Assembly (NCBI GenBank): GCA_900540475.1
Contig: UQGG01000004.1
Location: 124,001-188,000, forward strand
Length of the DNA: 64,000 nt
Reading direction: 5' to 3'
Source: an uncultured Robinsoniella sp.
GTDB lineage: Bacteria; Bacillota; Clostridia; Lachnospirales; Lachnospiraceae
In this document: positions 48,801-56,829 of the stretch, in pieces
Position numbering within the stretch: position 1 is the stretch's first letter
Layout: each line of letters starts with the position of its first letter
Translations under genes and position numbers: made by a program
The notes under the pieces: generated by a model
What the model was told of the DNA's origin: nothing
Databases searched by the model: none
The model's input: only the letters and a program-made list of their open reading frames with translations

Positions 48801-51187
48801 TGTCCCAGATGATCTACATAAAAGATCCAAAGGGGAATGTAACCGGATTTGAATATGACAAAAACGGGAACCGGAAAAAAGTGATTTTGGCAGACGGTAA
48901 TTATCTGACAGCGGAATACGATGCCAGAAACCGTATGGTTAAGCAGACGGACGAGAACGCTTATTCCACGGAGTATCAATATGATAAAACAGACAGGCTG
49001 ACAGGGATCACCGATGCAGCAAACGGACATTGGAAATATACCTATGATGAAGCGGGTGGATTAACTGCCGTAACAGATCCGAAAAACCAAAAAACCATGT
49101 ATGAATATGACAGCCTGGGACGTATCACACGTACAACCAGAGCGGACGGTGCTTCTGCATCCAATAGCTATGATGCAAAGGGAAATATGGCTTCCCGAAC
49201 GGACTATGCCGGAAACCAGACCGTTTATGAATATGATGAACACGGGCGGATGACAAAATCCACTTCCCAAGGCTGCGTAAAGGAATACCACTATAATTCA
49301 GATTTTCTTCTTGCCACAGTGAAGATGAATGGCAGTTCCACAACGTACACTTACAACAGCCTGAAACGCCTGGCATCAAAACTACAGCCGGATGGTGTAA
49401 AGATAGAGTATTCCTATGACGATGCCGGAAGACTCACCACCGTAAAAACACCATATGGAACCACAGCCTATGAGTATGACATCCTAAGCCGTCTCACGGG
49501 AGTAGCGGATAAAGACGGAAGAAAAACAACGTATACATATGACGCAAATGGAAATAGAACATCCATGACCTATCCCAATGGGCTTGTGACAACTTATACA
49601 TACAATCAGTCAAACCGTTTAACCGCCGAAAAAGTAGTAGGCAAAAATAACCGGACAGTGATAGAATATATTTATACCCTTGGAAAAGCCGGAGAACGCA
49701 CGCTGCTTACAGAAACAGGAGGAAGAACCACTGCGTATCAGTACGATTCCCTGTACAGGCTCACGAAAGAAACGGTGAACCAGAATGGAAGTACCAGGGA
49801 AACCTCCTATTCCTATGACGAACTGAGCAACCGCATATCAAAAACAGAAAATAGTGTAAAAACTACTTATACTTATAATAACCTGAACCAGCTGCTTACC
49901 GAAAATGAAATCACTTACACTTATGATGGAAATGGAAACCAGACAAGCAGAACGGACGGCACTGACAAGTCAGTATTCACCTATGACGGAAGTGGCGCAC
50001 TGACCAGAGCAGTTGTCAAAAATGGAACGGGAACTGATACGGAAACCTACGCTTATGACTGGCAGGGCAACCGGATTCTGAAGAAAACAGGCAGCGAAGA
50101 AATTCACTATGTGCTGGATACCAGCAATTGGATTTCCTACGTAATTGCAGAAACAGACGCCTCCGGCCAGCTGACGACCCATTATACGCGAGGAGATGAT
50201 ATGCTGATCTCCCAGGAGCAAAACAGTGCAGATGCATATTATATCTATGACGGACATGGTTCTGTAAGAATGCTTGCGGATGAAAACAGTGAGATCTCAG
50301 ACCGGTATGATCACGATGCATATGGCGTATTGACAGCAAAGACAGGAACAACGGTAAACCCATACCTGTACGCCGGAGAACAGTACGACCAGACTACCCA
50401 GCTTTATTATTTAAGGGCGAGGTATATGGATCCGGCTGGCGGAAGGTTTGTCAGTATGGACCGCTATGCGGGAAGTATTTTTGATCCGGTGAGCCTGCAT
50501 AAGTATTTGTATGGGAATGGGAATCCGGTGATATATCGGGATCCTACCGGGTATTTTTCCATGTCGGATATGATAGGGTCATTTGGAATTCTGGGTGCGC
50601 TGAACAGCATTCCAACTTCCAACTTGCTGGCAGGTTTAGGAATACTCTTTAGTGGTGTCTTGCTTACACAAGTAGTAATTACACCTCGAGATATGATGGA
50701 AGGATACTTTGTCAACCCATTCCCCACAAATGTTGGACAGGGTATACTGAATGGGAACACTGCGATCTGGGAAGTCTTTGAAAGCGGTTCTTTGAATACA
50801 GCAGGGCAGATACTTGGGCGGGTCCTGGAAGTGTTTGGTAGCGATGTTGATTCGCAGGTGGTGTTTGAAGTTCGGGATAATGGGGATTCTAAACCTGTAA
50901 GACCGGAAGCAGCAGTTACTGGAAGTAAGAAACACGGTGTAAATTGGAATGAAGGACCAGCTAGGGCTGCGGATTCTGGAAATCCTCAAGGCCAATGGAC
51001 AAAATCAGATTTGGATTATGCGACAGAAATGGCAAATTCATTAAAGCCTGGTGAAGGTGCATATTTCGATTTACCGGAAGGCTCTGAATCTATTGTGCAT
51101 ATGCCAGACGGAACTACGCAGCGAGCAACACGGATGTGGATTAGAAATAATGGTACAGGAACATGGCATGGATATCCGATACCATAG
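45842..51187 (+). CDS. Secreted RHS/YD-repeat polymorphic toxin (WapA-like) with C-terminal toxin domain
   Basis: 1781 residues from ATG 45842 (an ATG at 45833 is possible). Signal peptide RYLSFLLSAAILTSSINV with cleavage near AAA, then an acidic Gln/Glu/Pro-rich stalk (about 30-230) and an Ig-like domain (about 235-345). A long YD-repeat shell (about 360-1500) has dozens of YEYD/YTYD units. The RHS-associated core motif follows at about 1505-1570 (YLYAGEQYDQTTQLYYLRAR, FVSMDRYAGS, YLYGNGNPV, RDPTGYF), then a linker and a variable toxin tip (about 1693-1781). The tip reads HGVNWNEGPARAADSGNPQG, WTKSDLDYATEMANSLKPG, and ends RNNGTGTWHGYP. Proteins of this build deliver the tip into competing bacteria. 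The toxin family is not recognised with certainty; a nuclease is the usual outcome. The immunity gene follows 16 bp later. Confidence 0.93.
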   Translation: MKRKFRRYLSFLLSAAILTSSINVPVAAAPQLQTEIRLSDPAESKMDQGAQMQNNPEQNDLMQKDELQKETNVQVETIFPEQLRTGEIYHTKIEYSGGEEIAYIKASLNGDDLTVDEENQITFSLAEEGRNVLNLKFFDQDGRYLEKVYFMEGVQEKVQEEPKQEAKEGIQEGPKQEEMTEELSEAAGGNLENQPENSLETEPADRDSTDMISSTEEQDTQPASEKGISSRKNRAAAKAAFSAAATITSPSVAEVITKPTDIKGTVSGTGITHYTLEYAIANDAFDVSKKEEEKQYFEFARGENLITGGVLGTLDTTALVNGFYNIRLTVYGENEADKKVSEISVSVEGAIKYGNFSTEFLDMDIPVHHFPLTVKRGYDSRKKQVSGDFGYGWSLTMNSASLTESGIPGKGWRTVKSGGFLPTYTLTEDYKHEVAIDWGNGKIEKFSMCPSPARQQITDIQYITSISYQAQGKSKSVLTPIGESRDFILNYGNILSYSGEYYAPSKYQLTKQDGTIYIFDKANGIEEIRDKAGNKITFKKDGVTHSDGKTIVFERDNAGRITRITGPTGKSQTYTYDAKGDLVSVTDTAGRVTEFQYDGQHYLTEIIDPRGVHVSRNEYDENGKLTAMVDANGSRVELQHDLNARIETLTDRMGNTTAYESDQRGNIVKITDALGNVIRNAYDAYDNLTETTDAMGNKTTYTIGDDGKILSVKNALGMEMKNAYDTKGQLASVSAFGTQTGTISYNTYGQLTQTKDPMGYVKNYNYESDGKLSGITDDIGTYLTFTYDGAGNVLTAVNGNGSTSSFTYDEDGNCLSRAITKTKEDGTVDTITENYEYDTLNQVTKIIYSDGTFTSLEYNPIGDIAASVDANGRRTSYEYDVFGKLTKITYFDHTFELFEYDQEHRNTKATNRSGQTFAMNYDSVGNLIYKTYPNGLKEEYVYDAKYRLTAVTDVLGGTTLFTYDVIDRNTAATDALGNKTEYSYNAMSQMIYIKDPKGNVTGFEYDKNGNRKKVILADGNYLTAEYDARNRMVKQTDENAYSTEYQYDKTDRLTGITDAANGHWKYTYDEAGGLTAVTDPKNQKTMYEYDSLGRITRTTRADGASASNSYDAKGNMASRTDYAGNQTVYEYDEHGRMTKSTSQGCVKEYHYNSDFLLATVKMNGSSTTYTYNSLKRLASKLQPDGVKIEYSYDDAGRLTTVKTPYGTTAYEYDILSRLTGVADKDGRKTTYTYDANGNRTSMTYPNGLVTTYTYNQSNRLTAEKVVGKNNRTVIEYIYTLGKAGERTLLTETGGRTTAYQYDSLYRLTKETVNQNGSTRETSYSYDELSNRISKTENSVKTTYTYNNLNQLLTENEITYTYDGNGNQTSRTDGTDKSVFTYDGSGALTRAVVKNGTGTDTETYAYDWQGNRILKKTGSEEIHYVLDTSNWISYVIAETDASGQLTTHYTRGDDMLISQEQNSADAYYIYDGHGSVRMLADENSEISDRYDHDAYGVLTAKTGTTVNPYLYAGEQYDQTTQLYYLRARYMDPAGGRFVSMDRYAGSIFDPVSLHKYLYGNGNPVIYRDPTGYFSMSDMIGSFGILGALNSIPTSNLLAGLGILFSGVLLTQVVITPRDMMEGYFVNPFPTNVGQGILNGNTAIWEVFESGSLNTAGQILGRVLEVFGSDVDSQVVFEVRDNGDSKPVRPEAAVTGSKKHGVNWNEGPARAADSGNPQGQWTKSDLDYATEMANSLKPGEGAYFDLPEGSESIVHMPDGTTQRATRMWIRNNGTGTWHGYPIP
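49910..50893 (+). repeat. RHS core duplication, copy 1 (inside the full-length toxin gene)
   Basis: Matches 51920-52903 at a constant offset of 2010 bp. From about 49964 to 50783 the two copies encode identical protein (from GTDKSVFTYD to NTAIWEVFE). Only a few base changes occur at the left edge, and similarity decays over the next 110 bp before the toxin tips become unrelated. Confidence 0.95.
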
Positions 51188-51203
51188 ATAAGGAGGTGAA
51201 TAA

Positions 51204-51740
51204 GTGGCTTTTCATATTCAAGCAAGCAATCCTAGATTTATAAAATCAATCAATTATGATGACGAAAGTCTATCGGATGCAGTTGAAAGTGTGTTTCCAT
51301 TGAATACGGAAAATGCTATGCTTGTATGGAACTATATAAGCGTCCCATTGTCATACAAATACGATATAAGTTATATGTTGGATGATATTATTGATTTACT
51401 AGGCGTATTACAAAGTCAAAAGTGTGGAAAAAAAACTATACATTGGTTGCCGGACACTTTTAGATGTGACTGGGAAGTCAGGTGGGATGATGGAAAAATC
51501 GAAATACAAGCACACTGGGAGTGCACAGTTGGACATTTAGAGAAAATCTTGAATGAGCATGAGACTATTTCGTTAACGGTGATAGATTTCGAAAGCGAAT
51601 GGAAAGAAATTTTCTATGTGGTAATCAAAGGACTAAAGAAATGTGGTTATGACAAAAAGAAGATAAGGGGAATGGAAAATTTATTAAAGCAGTATGAGCG
51701 AATTAGCAACTCGGGAATTTTGTATCATAATGGAGAATAA
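51204..51740 (+). CDS. Probable immunity protein for the full-length RHS toxin
   Basis: 178 residues from GTG 51204 with a perfect AAGGAGG 9 nt upstream, 16 bp after the toxin stop codon. The protein is soluble, acidic and Trp-rich (TIHWLPDTFRCDWEVRWDDG, IQAHWECTVGHLEKILNEHE), without signal peptide or membrane helix, as expected for a cytosolic antidote. No family was recognised. The role rests on position, size and the analogous toxin-immunity order in the next cassette. Confidence 0.7.
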   Translation: MAFHIQASNPRFIKSINYDDESLSDAVESVFPLNTENAMLVWNYISVPLSYKYDISYMLDDIIDLLGVLQSQKCGKKTIHWLPDTFRCDWEVRWDDGKIEIQAHWECTVGHLEKILNEHETISLTVIDFESEWKEIFYVVIKGLKKCGYDKKKIRGMENLLKQYERISNSGILYHNGE

Positions 51741-51919
51741 ATGAACACTTTTCGCCCGGCTTTGCCGGGCGATGTCCTTCGTTCTGGGTGACATTAGGCC
51801 ACCCGGCCTTTAACCAGTACACATTTCGACCCTGAGATTTTACCTTGATTTTCGGAAAATAACGTTGTTTCACATCGGTCCAACAAGCCGATTTACCTAT
51901 TTTGTGTACCAAAAATTAT
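51741..51919. other. Cassette junction DNA with a perfect hairpin
   Basis: Non-coding stretch between the first immunity gene and the duplicated RHS core. CGCCCGGC (51753-51760) pairs with GCCGGGCG (51764-51771) around TTT, with no T-run behind it. The sequence is richer in GC than the immunity gene and unlike either neighbour. It may be a remnant of the mobile DNA that brought the cassette. A 69-codon open frame on the minus strand (51703-51912) has no ribosome binding site and is not called. Confidence 0.5.
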
Positions 51920-53170
51920 ATCACTTACACCTATGATGGAAATGGAAATCAGACAAGCAGATCGGACGGCACTGACAAGTCAGTATTCACCTATGACGGA
52001 AGTGGCGCACTGACCAGAGCAGTTGTCAAAAATGGAACGGGAACTGATACGGAAACCTACGCTTATGACTGGCAGGGCAACCGGATTCTGAAGAAAACAG
52101 GCAGCGAAGAAATTCACTATGTGCTGGATACCAGCAATTGGATTTCCTACGTAATTGCAGAAACAGACGCCTCCGGCCAGCTGACGACCCATTATACGCG
52201 AGGAGATGATATGCTGATCTCCCAGGAGCAAAACAGTGCAGATGCATATTATATCTATGACGGACATGGTTCTGTAAGAATGCTTGCGGATGAAAACAGT
52301 GAGATCTCAGACCGGTATGATCACGATGCATATGGCGTATTGACAGCAAAGACAGGAACAACGGTAAACCCATACCTGTACGCCGGAGAACAGTACGACC
52401 AGACTACCCAGCTTTATTATTTAAGGGCGAGGTATATGGATCCGGCTGGCGGAAGGTTTGTCAGTATGGACCGCTATGCGGGAAGTATTTTTGATCCGGT
52501 GAGCCTGCATAAGTATTTGTATGGGAATGGGAATCCGGTGATATATCGGGATCCTACCGGGTATTTTTCCATGTCGGATATGATAGGGTCATTTGGAATT
52601 CTGGGTGCGCTGAACAGCATTCCAACTTCCAACTTGCTGGCAGGTTTAGGAATACTCTTTAGTGGTGTCTTGCTTACACAAGTAGTAATTACACCTCGAG
52701 ATATGATGGAAGGATACTTTGTCAACCCATTCCCCACAAATGTTGGACAGGGTATACTGAATGGGAACACTGCGATCTGGGAAGTCTTTGAAAACAGTTA
52801 TTTGGATACAGCAGATCAGATACTTGGGCGGGTCCTGGAAGTGTTTGGAAGTAATGTGGATTCGCAGGCGGTGTTTGAAGTTCGAGGTGATGGAACTAGT
52901 TGGGCTGAAAAGAAAAAAACGCAAGGTAAATCTCGAGCTTCAGAAAAAGATGAGCCAGGGTCAACATATGAACAAGTAGATGATAAAGGTAATGTTACCT
53001 CTAAGACAAAATATGGGGCAAATGTAAAACCAGAATACAGAGACGATTATACAGGAAAAGCACATTATGATAAAAAAACTGGACAGTATTTAAAACCCCA
53101 TCGTCATAACTACAAGTATAATGATAAAGGACAGCCTATTTGTGAAGAGGTAGTTCCAGTCCCTAAATAA
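51902..53170 (+). CDS. Orphan RHS core-toxin module (headless alternative toxin tip)
   Basis: 422 codons open from a GTG at 51902, without ribosome binding site, promoter or signal peptide. The real content starts at 51920, where the frame joins the RHS core in register. It repeats the last YD units and the whole core motif of the full-length gene, then switches to a different tip (about the last 85 residues): YEQVDDKGNVTSKTKYGANV, YRDDYTGKAHYDKKTGQYLK, PHRHNYKYNDKGQPICEEVV. The tip is basic and His-rich and may be a nuclease of the bacterial-toxin-24-like sort, but this is uncertain. Such orphans are thought to be silent reserves that are expressed after recombination into the full-length gene. 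Confidence 0.85.
   Translation: MCTKNYITYTYDGNGNQTSRSDGTDKSVFTYDGSGALTRAVVKNGTGTDTETYAYDWQGNRILKKTGSEEIHYVLDTSNWISYVIAETDASGQLTTHYTRGDDMLISQEQNSADAYYIYDGHGSVRMLADENSEISDRYDHDAYGVLTAKTGTTVNPYLYAGEQYDQTTQLYYLRARYMDPAGGRFVSMDRYAGSIFDPVSLHKYLYGNGNPVIYRDPTGYFSMSDMIGSFGILGALNSIPTSNLLAGLGILFSGVLLTQVVITPRDMMEGYFVNPFPTNVGQGILNGNTAIWEVFENSYLDTADQILGRVLEVFGSNVDSQAVFEVRGDGTSWAEKKKTQGKSRASEKDEPGSTYEQVDDKGNVTSKTKYGANVKPEYRDDYTGKAHYDKKTGQYLKPHRHNYKYNDKGQPICEEVVPVPK
51920..52903 (+). repeat. RHS core duplication, copy 2 (orphan cassette)
   Basis: Partner of 49910-50893 at a 2010-bp offset. The left boundary is sharp at ATCACTTACAC, where junction DNA gives way to in-frame RHS sequence. The right boundary is gradual, with mismatches from about 52794 until the tips diverge near 52890. 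Confidence 0.95.
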
Positions 53171-53182
53171 AAGGAGTTGAAC

Positions 53183-53479
53183 ATGGAAGATTTAAAATGG
53201 ATTGAAAACTGGTATCTAAAAAATTGTGATGGAAATTGGGAACATTCATATGGTGTAGAAATTGGGAATATTGATAACCCTGGATGGTATATCAAAATTG
53301 ATTTAAAAGAAACATATTTAAAAGAAAAAGACAAATTTGAGTTTTATGAGGAAAAGGGGGAAAATGATTGGATTAGATGTTGGACGGAAGATGAAATTTT
53401 TCATGGGTGTGGAGATTCATATAAGCTAGGGCGTTTGATTAATATGTTTAGATTATGGGTAGAGAATGAAGTAAAATAA
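53183..53479 (+). CDS. Imm53 family immunity protein
   Basis: 98 residues from ATG 53183 with AAGGAG 6 nt upstream, 12 bp after the orphan tip stop codon. The Imm53 pattern is clear: LKWIENWYLKNCDGNWEHSY, GVEIGNIDNPGWYIKIDLKE, then a short acidic C-terminal helix. Imm53 proteins neutralise RHS/YD-type toxin tips in Gram-positive bacteria. It is cytosolic and has a good ribosome binding site. It may therefore be expressed even if the orphan toxin is not, protecting against siblings that carry that tip. Confidence 0.85.
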   Translation: MEDLKWIENWYLKNCDGNWEHSYGVEIGNIDNPGWYIKIDLKETYLKEKDKFEFYEEKGENDWIRCWTEDEIFHGCGDSYKLGRLINMFRLWVENEVK

Positions 53480-53550
53480 AGCCTGTAATTTATCAAATGC
53501 TTATAACAATAATGGCCTTTCTGATTAGGCTAATACAATATTGGGGCTGA

Positions 53551-53822
53551 TATTTATTTTTAGGAAGAGGAATCATATTCCGAATAAAAGATGGCTTAAA
53601 TCTCTTGGTGACTAAGGACAACAAGAAACACATACTGTCAAGAACATGCCACCCCAAGCTGGTGCGAAGCATTCTTTACAGGGTGTGTTTTTTGGTGTAC
53701 GTTCCATAAAAAGATTTACTAAGTTGAAAGGTAATCAAGGTTTGAAGGACAAGCATGGTAACATATGGAAGAAAGATCAGTTGCACCAAGACCATTGGGA
53801 CATCACCGGGTGGTGGAATTAA
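53551..53822 (+). pseudogene. Broken third toxin-tip remnant
   Basis: Two overlapping frames carry toxin-like sequence without a proper gene. Frame A (53551-53709) reads LGRGIIFRIKDGLNLLVTKD then NKKHILSR. Frame B (53646-53822, 58 codons from ATG) reads QGVFFGVRSIKRFTKLKGNQ, GLKDKHGNIWKKDQLHQDHW and DITGWWN. The KHGNIWKKD..HQDHWD stretch resembles the end of nuclease-type polymorphic toxin tips. There is no ribosome binding site and no RHS core in front. It is read as a degraded older cassette whose core was lost. Confidence 0.5.
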
Positions 53823-53870
53823 AACAGCCTTTCCAATAATAAAGTGAGTAATATATATGAGGAGATGTAT

Positions 53871-54281
53871 ATGTTTAAAATTATATTGAATAACAATAAA
53901 TCTTTGGAAATAAACAATGTCTTATTAAAAGAAGAGTATGGGGGTTATGAGACGTGGGAGGCGATTGTTGCAGACATATGTGAAGTTTTTAATATGTCTG
54001 AAGAAATTGAATTTATTGTTATGGGATTTGGTCAAGATAAATGGCCTGTTGACTGTATGTATGATTTGCTTTGTGTGGCTGAAGATTTACCTAAGATAAT
54101 CATGGGATTTTCTGAAAATATTTTCAATTTTGAACTGGATTTTTATGAGCAAGGACTAGAAAGAAAATTGACATTTAAGGATAAAGGAACATTTATTGAA
54201 ATTTTTTGTAAAAGCCTTACTAAGTGGACGCCAGAGCCAGTGTCCGAGTACAATTATAAAACAAGTAAAAACAAGTTTTGA
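53871..54281 (+). CDS. Small acidic protein, candidate immunity gene of the degraded cassette
   Basis: 136 residues from ATG 53871 with GAGGAG 6 nt upstream. No family is recognised. It is cytosolic, acidic and aromatic-rich (KEEYGGYETWEAIVADICEV, FIVMGFGQDKWPVDCMYDLL, FELDFYEQGLERKLTFKDKG). It follows the broken toxin tip at 53551-53822 by 48 bp, the place of the antidote in the two cassettes upstream. It is intact and well initiated, which fits an immunity gene kept after its toxin decayed. The gap 54282-54411 that follows shows nothing. Confidence 0.55.
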   Translation: MFKIILNNNKSLEINNVLLKEEYGGYETWEAIVADICEVFNMSEEIEFIVMGFGQDKWPVDCMYDLLCVAEDLPKIIMGFSENIFNFELDFYEQGLERKLTFKDKGTFIEIFCKSLTKWTPEPVSEYNYKTSKNKF

Positions 54282-54411
54282 AGTTTCCCTTAATCCTCTT
54301 GATTAATACATCTCAATTTATAAGATAAAGGAAGTTGATTTAGATATTCCAAAAAATGACTTTTTCAAAACCGTTATATACTTATATCTACGCACGCATA
54401 ACACCACCATT

Positions 54412-55335
54412 TCAATTTAAAAAGAAAATATAAATAAGCGGAATCGTAATCAGCGAACATACCGTTGTCAAGATCACACCGGATGATGCCGTTTTCACTT
54501 CTTTTTGATACTGTTCTGAAAACATCACCACCATGGATGCCGTAGGCATACCAATGGACAGTACAATGCTTCCCACAATAACCGGATCCGGAAATAAGAA
54601 CAGGGCAATGGGGAGACACAGAAGCGGATATACCAGCAGTTTGATGACTGCCACTGCGTACAGCTTCTTTTCCGCAAATATTTCCTTCAGGGAATATCCA
54701 GCGAGTAAACTTCCCAGAATCATCATGGAGAGTGGTGTTGTTATGGAACCAATTGTGCCCAGGGTCTCACTGATAACCCCCGGTACGGGGATATCCAAAA
54801 GGAAGATAACCAGTGCCAGAAAGCTTGCAACAACGCCGGGATTAATGATCTTTTTTAAATGAAATCCGCCCTTTGCCACTGGCTCACCGGTAATCAGGCG
54901 GATTCCGTAAGTATAGATTAGAATATTAAAAAACATATGTACTACGGTGCAGTAAAAAATAGCGCTTTTGCCATACAGCGCATCTAAAATCGGAAATGCC
55001 ATAAAAGAAGTATTGGAAAATATCAGAAGCGTCCGGTAAATACCTTCTTTTTCCTTCTGCACCCGAAGCAGCTTCACCCCGAAATAAGAAAATACCGGCA
55101 AAAGGGCGTATAAACACGCCCCAGCCAGAAAAATTTTAATTACAATTCCTTTATCACCGATCTGTCCGGTGCTTACCGAGCTGATAATCAGAGCAGGACA
55201 TGCAAACCGGAGAATCAGGGTCGTCAGCCTTGAGGTCGTATGCTCATCCAGAATATCTTTTTTCTTCAGATAATATCCTAACGCAATTAAGATAAATAGC
55301 TTTACCAGCGCTGTCACAATTCCTGTGTAATCCAT
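54412..55335 (-). CDS. AEC (auxin efflux carrier) family transporter
   Basis: 307 residues with about ten membrane helices arranged as two inverted halves. Typical motifs: VKLFILIALGYYLKKKDILD at the start, LILRFACPALIISS, SNTSFMAFPILDALYG in the first half, then LGTIGSITTPLSMMILGSLL and SIVLSIGMPTASMVVMFSEQ in the second. Bacterial AEC members export or exchange small carboxylates such as malate or malonate; the substrate is unknown. It lies downstream of pepV on the same strand. Confidence 0.9.
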   Translation of the reverse strand: MDYTGIVTALVKLFILIALGYYLKKKDILDEHTTSRLTTLILRFACPALIISSVSTGQIGDKGIVIKIFLAGACLYALLPVFSYFGVKLLRVQKEKEGIYRTLLIFSNTSFMAFPILDALYGKSAIFYCTVVHMFFNILIYTYGIRLITGEPVAKGGFHLKKIINPGVVASFLALVIFLLDIPVPGVISETLGTIGSITTPLSMMILGSLLAGYSLKEIFAEKKLYAVAVIKLLVYPLLCLPIALFLFPDPVIVGSIVLSIGMPTASMVVMFSEQYQKEVKTASSGVILTTVCSLITIPLIYIFFLN

Positions 55336-55355
55336 AATGTCCTGACCGTTCCTCG

Positions 55356-55420
55356 TTTATTCCCGCGTGCAACGAGCCAAAGCCAAGCTTGCCTGCCCTT
55401 GGCGACTGCCGCGAGGGGTA
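55356..55420. repeat. Dispersed palindromic element, copy 2
   Basis: The 26-nt block at 55356-55381 (core CCCGCGTGCAACGAGCCAAA) matches 43695-43720 except at two positions. It is followed by GCCAAG/CTTGGC and an outer CCGCG/CGCGG pairing, so the whole unit can form one long hairpin. Like copy 1 it lies between two minus-strand genes, just after a stop codon. Confidence 0.6.
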
Positions 55421-55422
55421 TT

Positions 55423-56829
55423 TTACTTTTTACAGAGCTTCACAATAACATCTGCAAAAATCTTCGTACTCATAATCAGCATGTCAATGTCCATAAACTC
55501 ATCATCTCCATGCATGTGGTTATCCACTTCCGGTATCATACAGCCAAATGCAACTCCCCGCTCCAGTCCGTGAACATAAGTGCCTCCTCCGATTGCCAAA
55601 GGCTCCCCTTTTATTCCGGTATACGCCTCATAGCTCCCAAGAAGTGTCTGAACAAATAAGGAATCTCCCGGCACGTAATGAGGCGGCGTCATAGGTCCCT
55701 CTTCCATTACCAGTCCTGCCTCTTCCATTTTCGCTCTGCCAACCTGGGTAACATTCTCTTCTGTACCGCAGATCGGCACACGGCTGTCAAACTGTCCATT
55801 GATACTTGTTGGAGTATATTGGAACACACCCAGATTCATGGTGAGTTTTCCGGATATTTCGTCCTCCATTTCTACTCCCATGCCCTTTCCGTAATAATCA
55901 TTATGCGGAAAGAGCTTTGCTAAAGCCCTGATTTTTTCAAATCCCTTGCCAGGAGCAACCGTAAGCTCCGCCAGCAGCTGCAACAATGCTGTCAATGCAC
56001 TGTTTCCAACTTCCGGTGTGGAAGCATGTCCTGCCACACCCTTAGCGGTTATCACAATCTCATCCTGGTTTTTCGTTACGGTAAACTTAACCTTTGTTTC
56101 ATCCTGTGCTTTTTTTGCAGCATCCAGCGCAGTTTGTTCCTCTAAGCCCAAAATGACAGCTTCTGCATTAGCAGGAACCACATTTACTTTATTACCGCCA
56201 TGGATCTTCACAATCTTTGGCAATGCATCACAATCTTCAAATTCTCCATGAAATTTCTTAGAGAAATGACCTTTTTCAATATTAATAACCGGATAATCCG
56301 CATCCGGTGTAAAACTCATCGGAGCCTCTTTTTCTATTCCATAGTAATACACCAGATCTGAAGAACCGCACTCTTCATCCGATCCCAAAATCAATCGTAC
56401 ATTATAGTCCAGTTCAATCCCCAGATCCTTGACAGCCTTCATGGCATATAAAGCAGCCATTGCCGGTCCCTTGTCATCTGCCGTACCTCTTCCGTATATT
56501 TTTCCATCTCTGATCACCGGCTGAAACGGATCTGTAACGGTCCAGTCTTTTGTCACAGGCACCACATCCAAATGAGCCAGAATATCCAGCTGTTTTTCTT
56601 TCTCATTAAAATCACCGGTAACAACACGGTTCTCATAGTTCCTTGTTGCAAATCCATAAGAATCCATCAATTCCTTTGCAGCCTCCAGTACCTCTGCCGG
56701 TCCTTCGCCATATGGTTTGCCCGGTGTCTCCTGCGTTCTCTGGCTGTCAATCCTGACAAGCTTCATCACATCGTCAATCAGTTGTTCCTTATGTGTGTCA
56801 ATATATGCGTCAATTTGCTCTCTGTACAT
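55423..56829 (-). CDS. pepV: PepV/Sapep-type M20 dipeptidase
   Basis: 468 residues, the PepV length. M20 metal-site motifs: LAHLDVVPV (His-x-Asp), YGRGTADDKGPAMAALYAMK, LGSDEECGSSDLVYYYG (Glu-Glu), and near the end AIGGGTYVHGLERGVAFGCM plus NHMHGDDEFMDIDMLI. The middle lid domain (about 180-380) is the PepV-type insertion. It hydrolyses dipeptides in the cytosol with two zinc ions. AAGGAGG precedes the ATG. Upstream is hydF, downstream a palindromic repeat and the AEC transporter. Confidence 0.93.
   Translation of the reverse strand: MYREQIDAYIDTHKEQLIDDVMKLVRIDSQRTQETPGKPYGEGPAEVLEAAKELMDSYGFATRNYENRVVTGDFNEKEKQLDILAHLDVVPVTKDWTVTDPFQPVIRDGKIYGRGTADDKGPAMAALYAMKAVKDLGIELDYNVRLILGSDEECGSSDLVYYYGIEKEAPMSFTPDADYPVINIEKGHFSKKFHGEFEDCDALPKIVKIHGGNKVNVVPANAEAVILGLEEQTALDAAKKAQDETKVKFTVTKNQDEIVITAKGVAGHASTPEVGNSALTALLQLLAELTVAPGKGFEKIRALAKLFPHNDYYGKGMGVEMEDEISGKLTMNLGVFQYTPTSINGQFDSRVPICGTEENVTQVGRAKMEEAGLVMEEGPMTPPHYVPGDSLFVQTLLGSYEAYTGIKGEPLAIGGGTYVHGLERGVAFGCMIPEVDNHMHGDDEFMDIDMLIMSTKIFADVIVKLCKK

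Noticed and set aside
47500..49950. Many short repeated motifs that resemble a repeat array
   Set aside because: They are YD-repeat codons in one open protein frame, not CRISPR repeats; there are no regular spacers.
49970..50760. Several 95-115-codon minus-strand frames inside the RHS core, repeated identically at 51980-52770
   Set aside because: They are shadows of the duplicated RHS coding frame; the identity comes from the repeat, not from selection on the minus strand.
51703..51912. A 69-codon minus-strand open frame across the cassette junction
   Set aside because: No ribosome binding site, no recognisable family, and it straddles the end of a plus-strand immunity gene and the start of the duplicated core.
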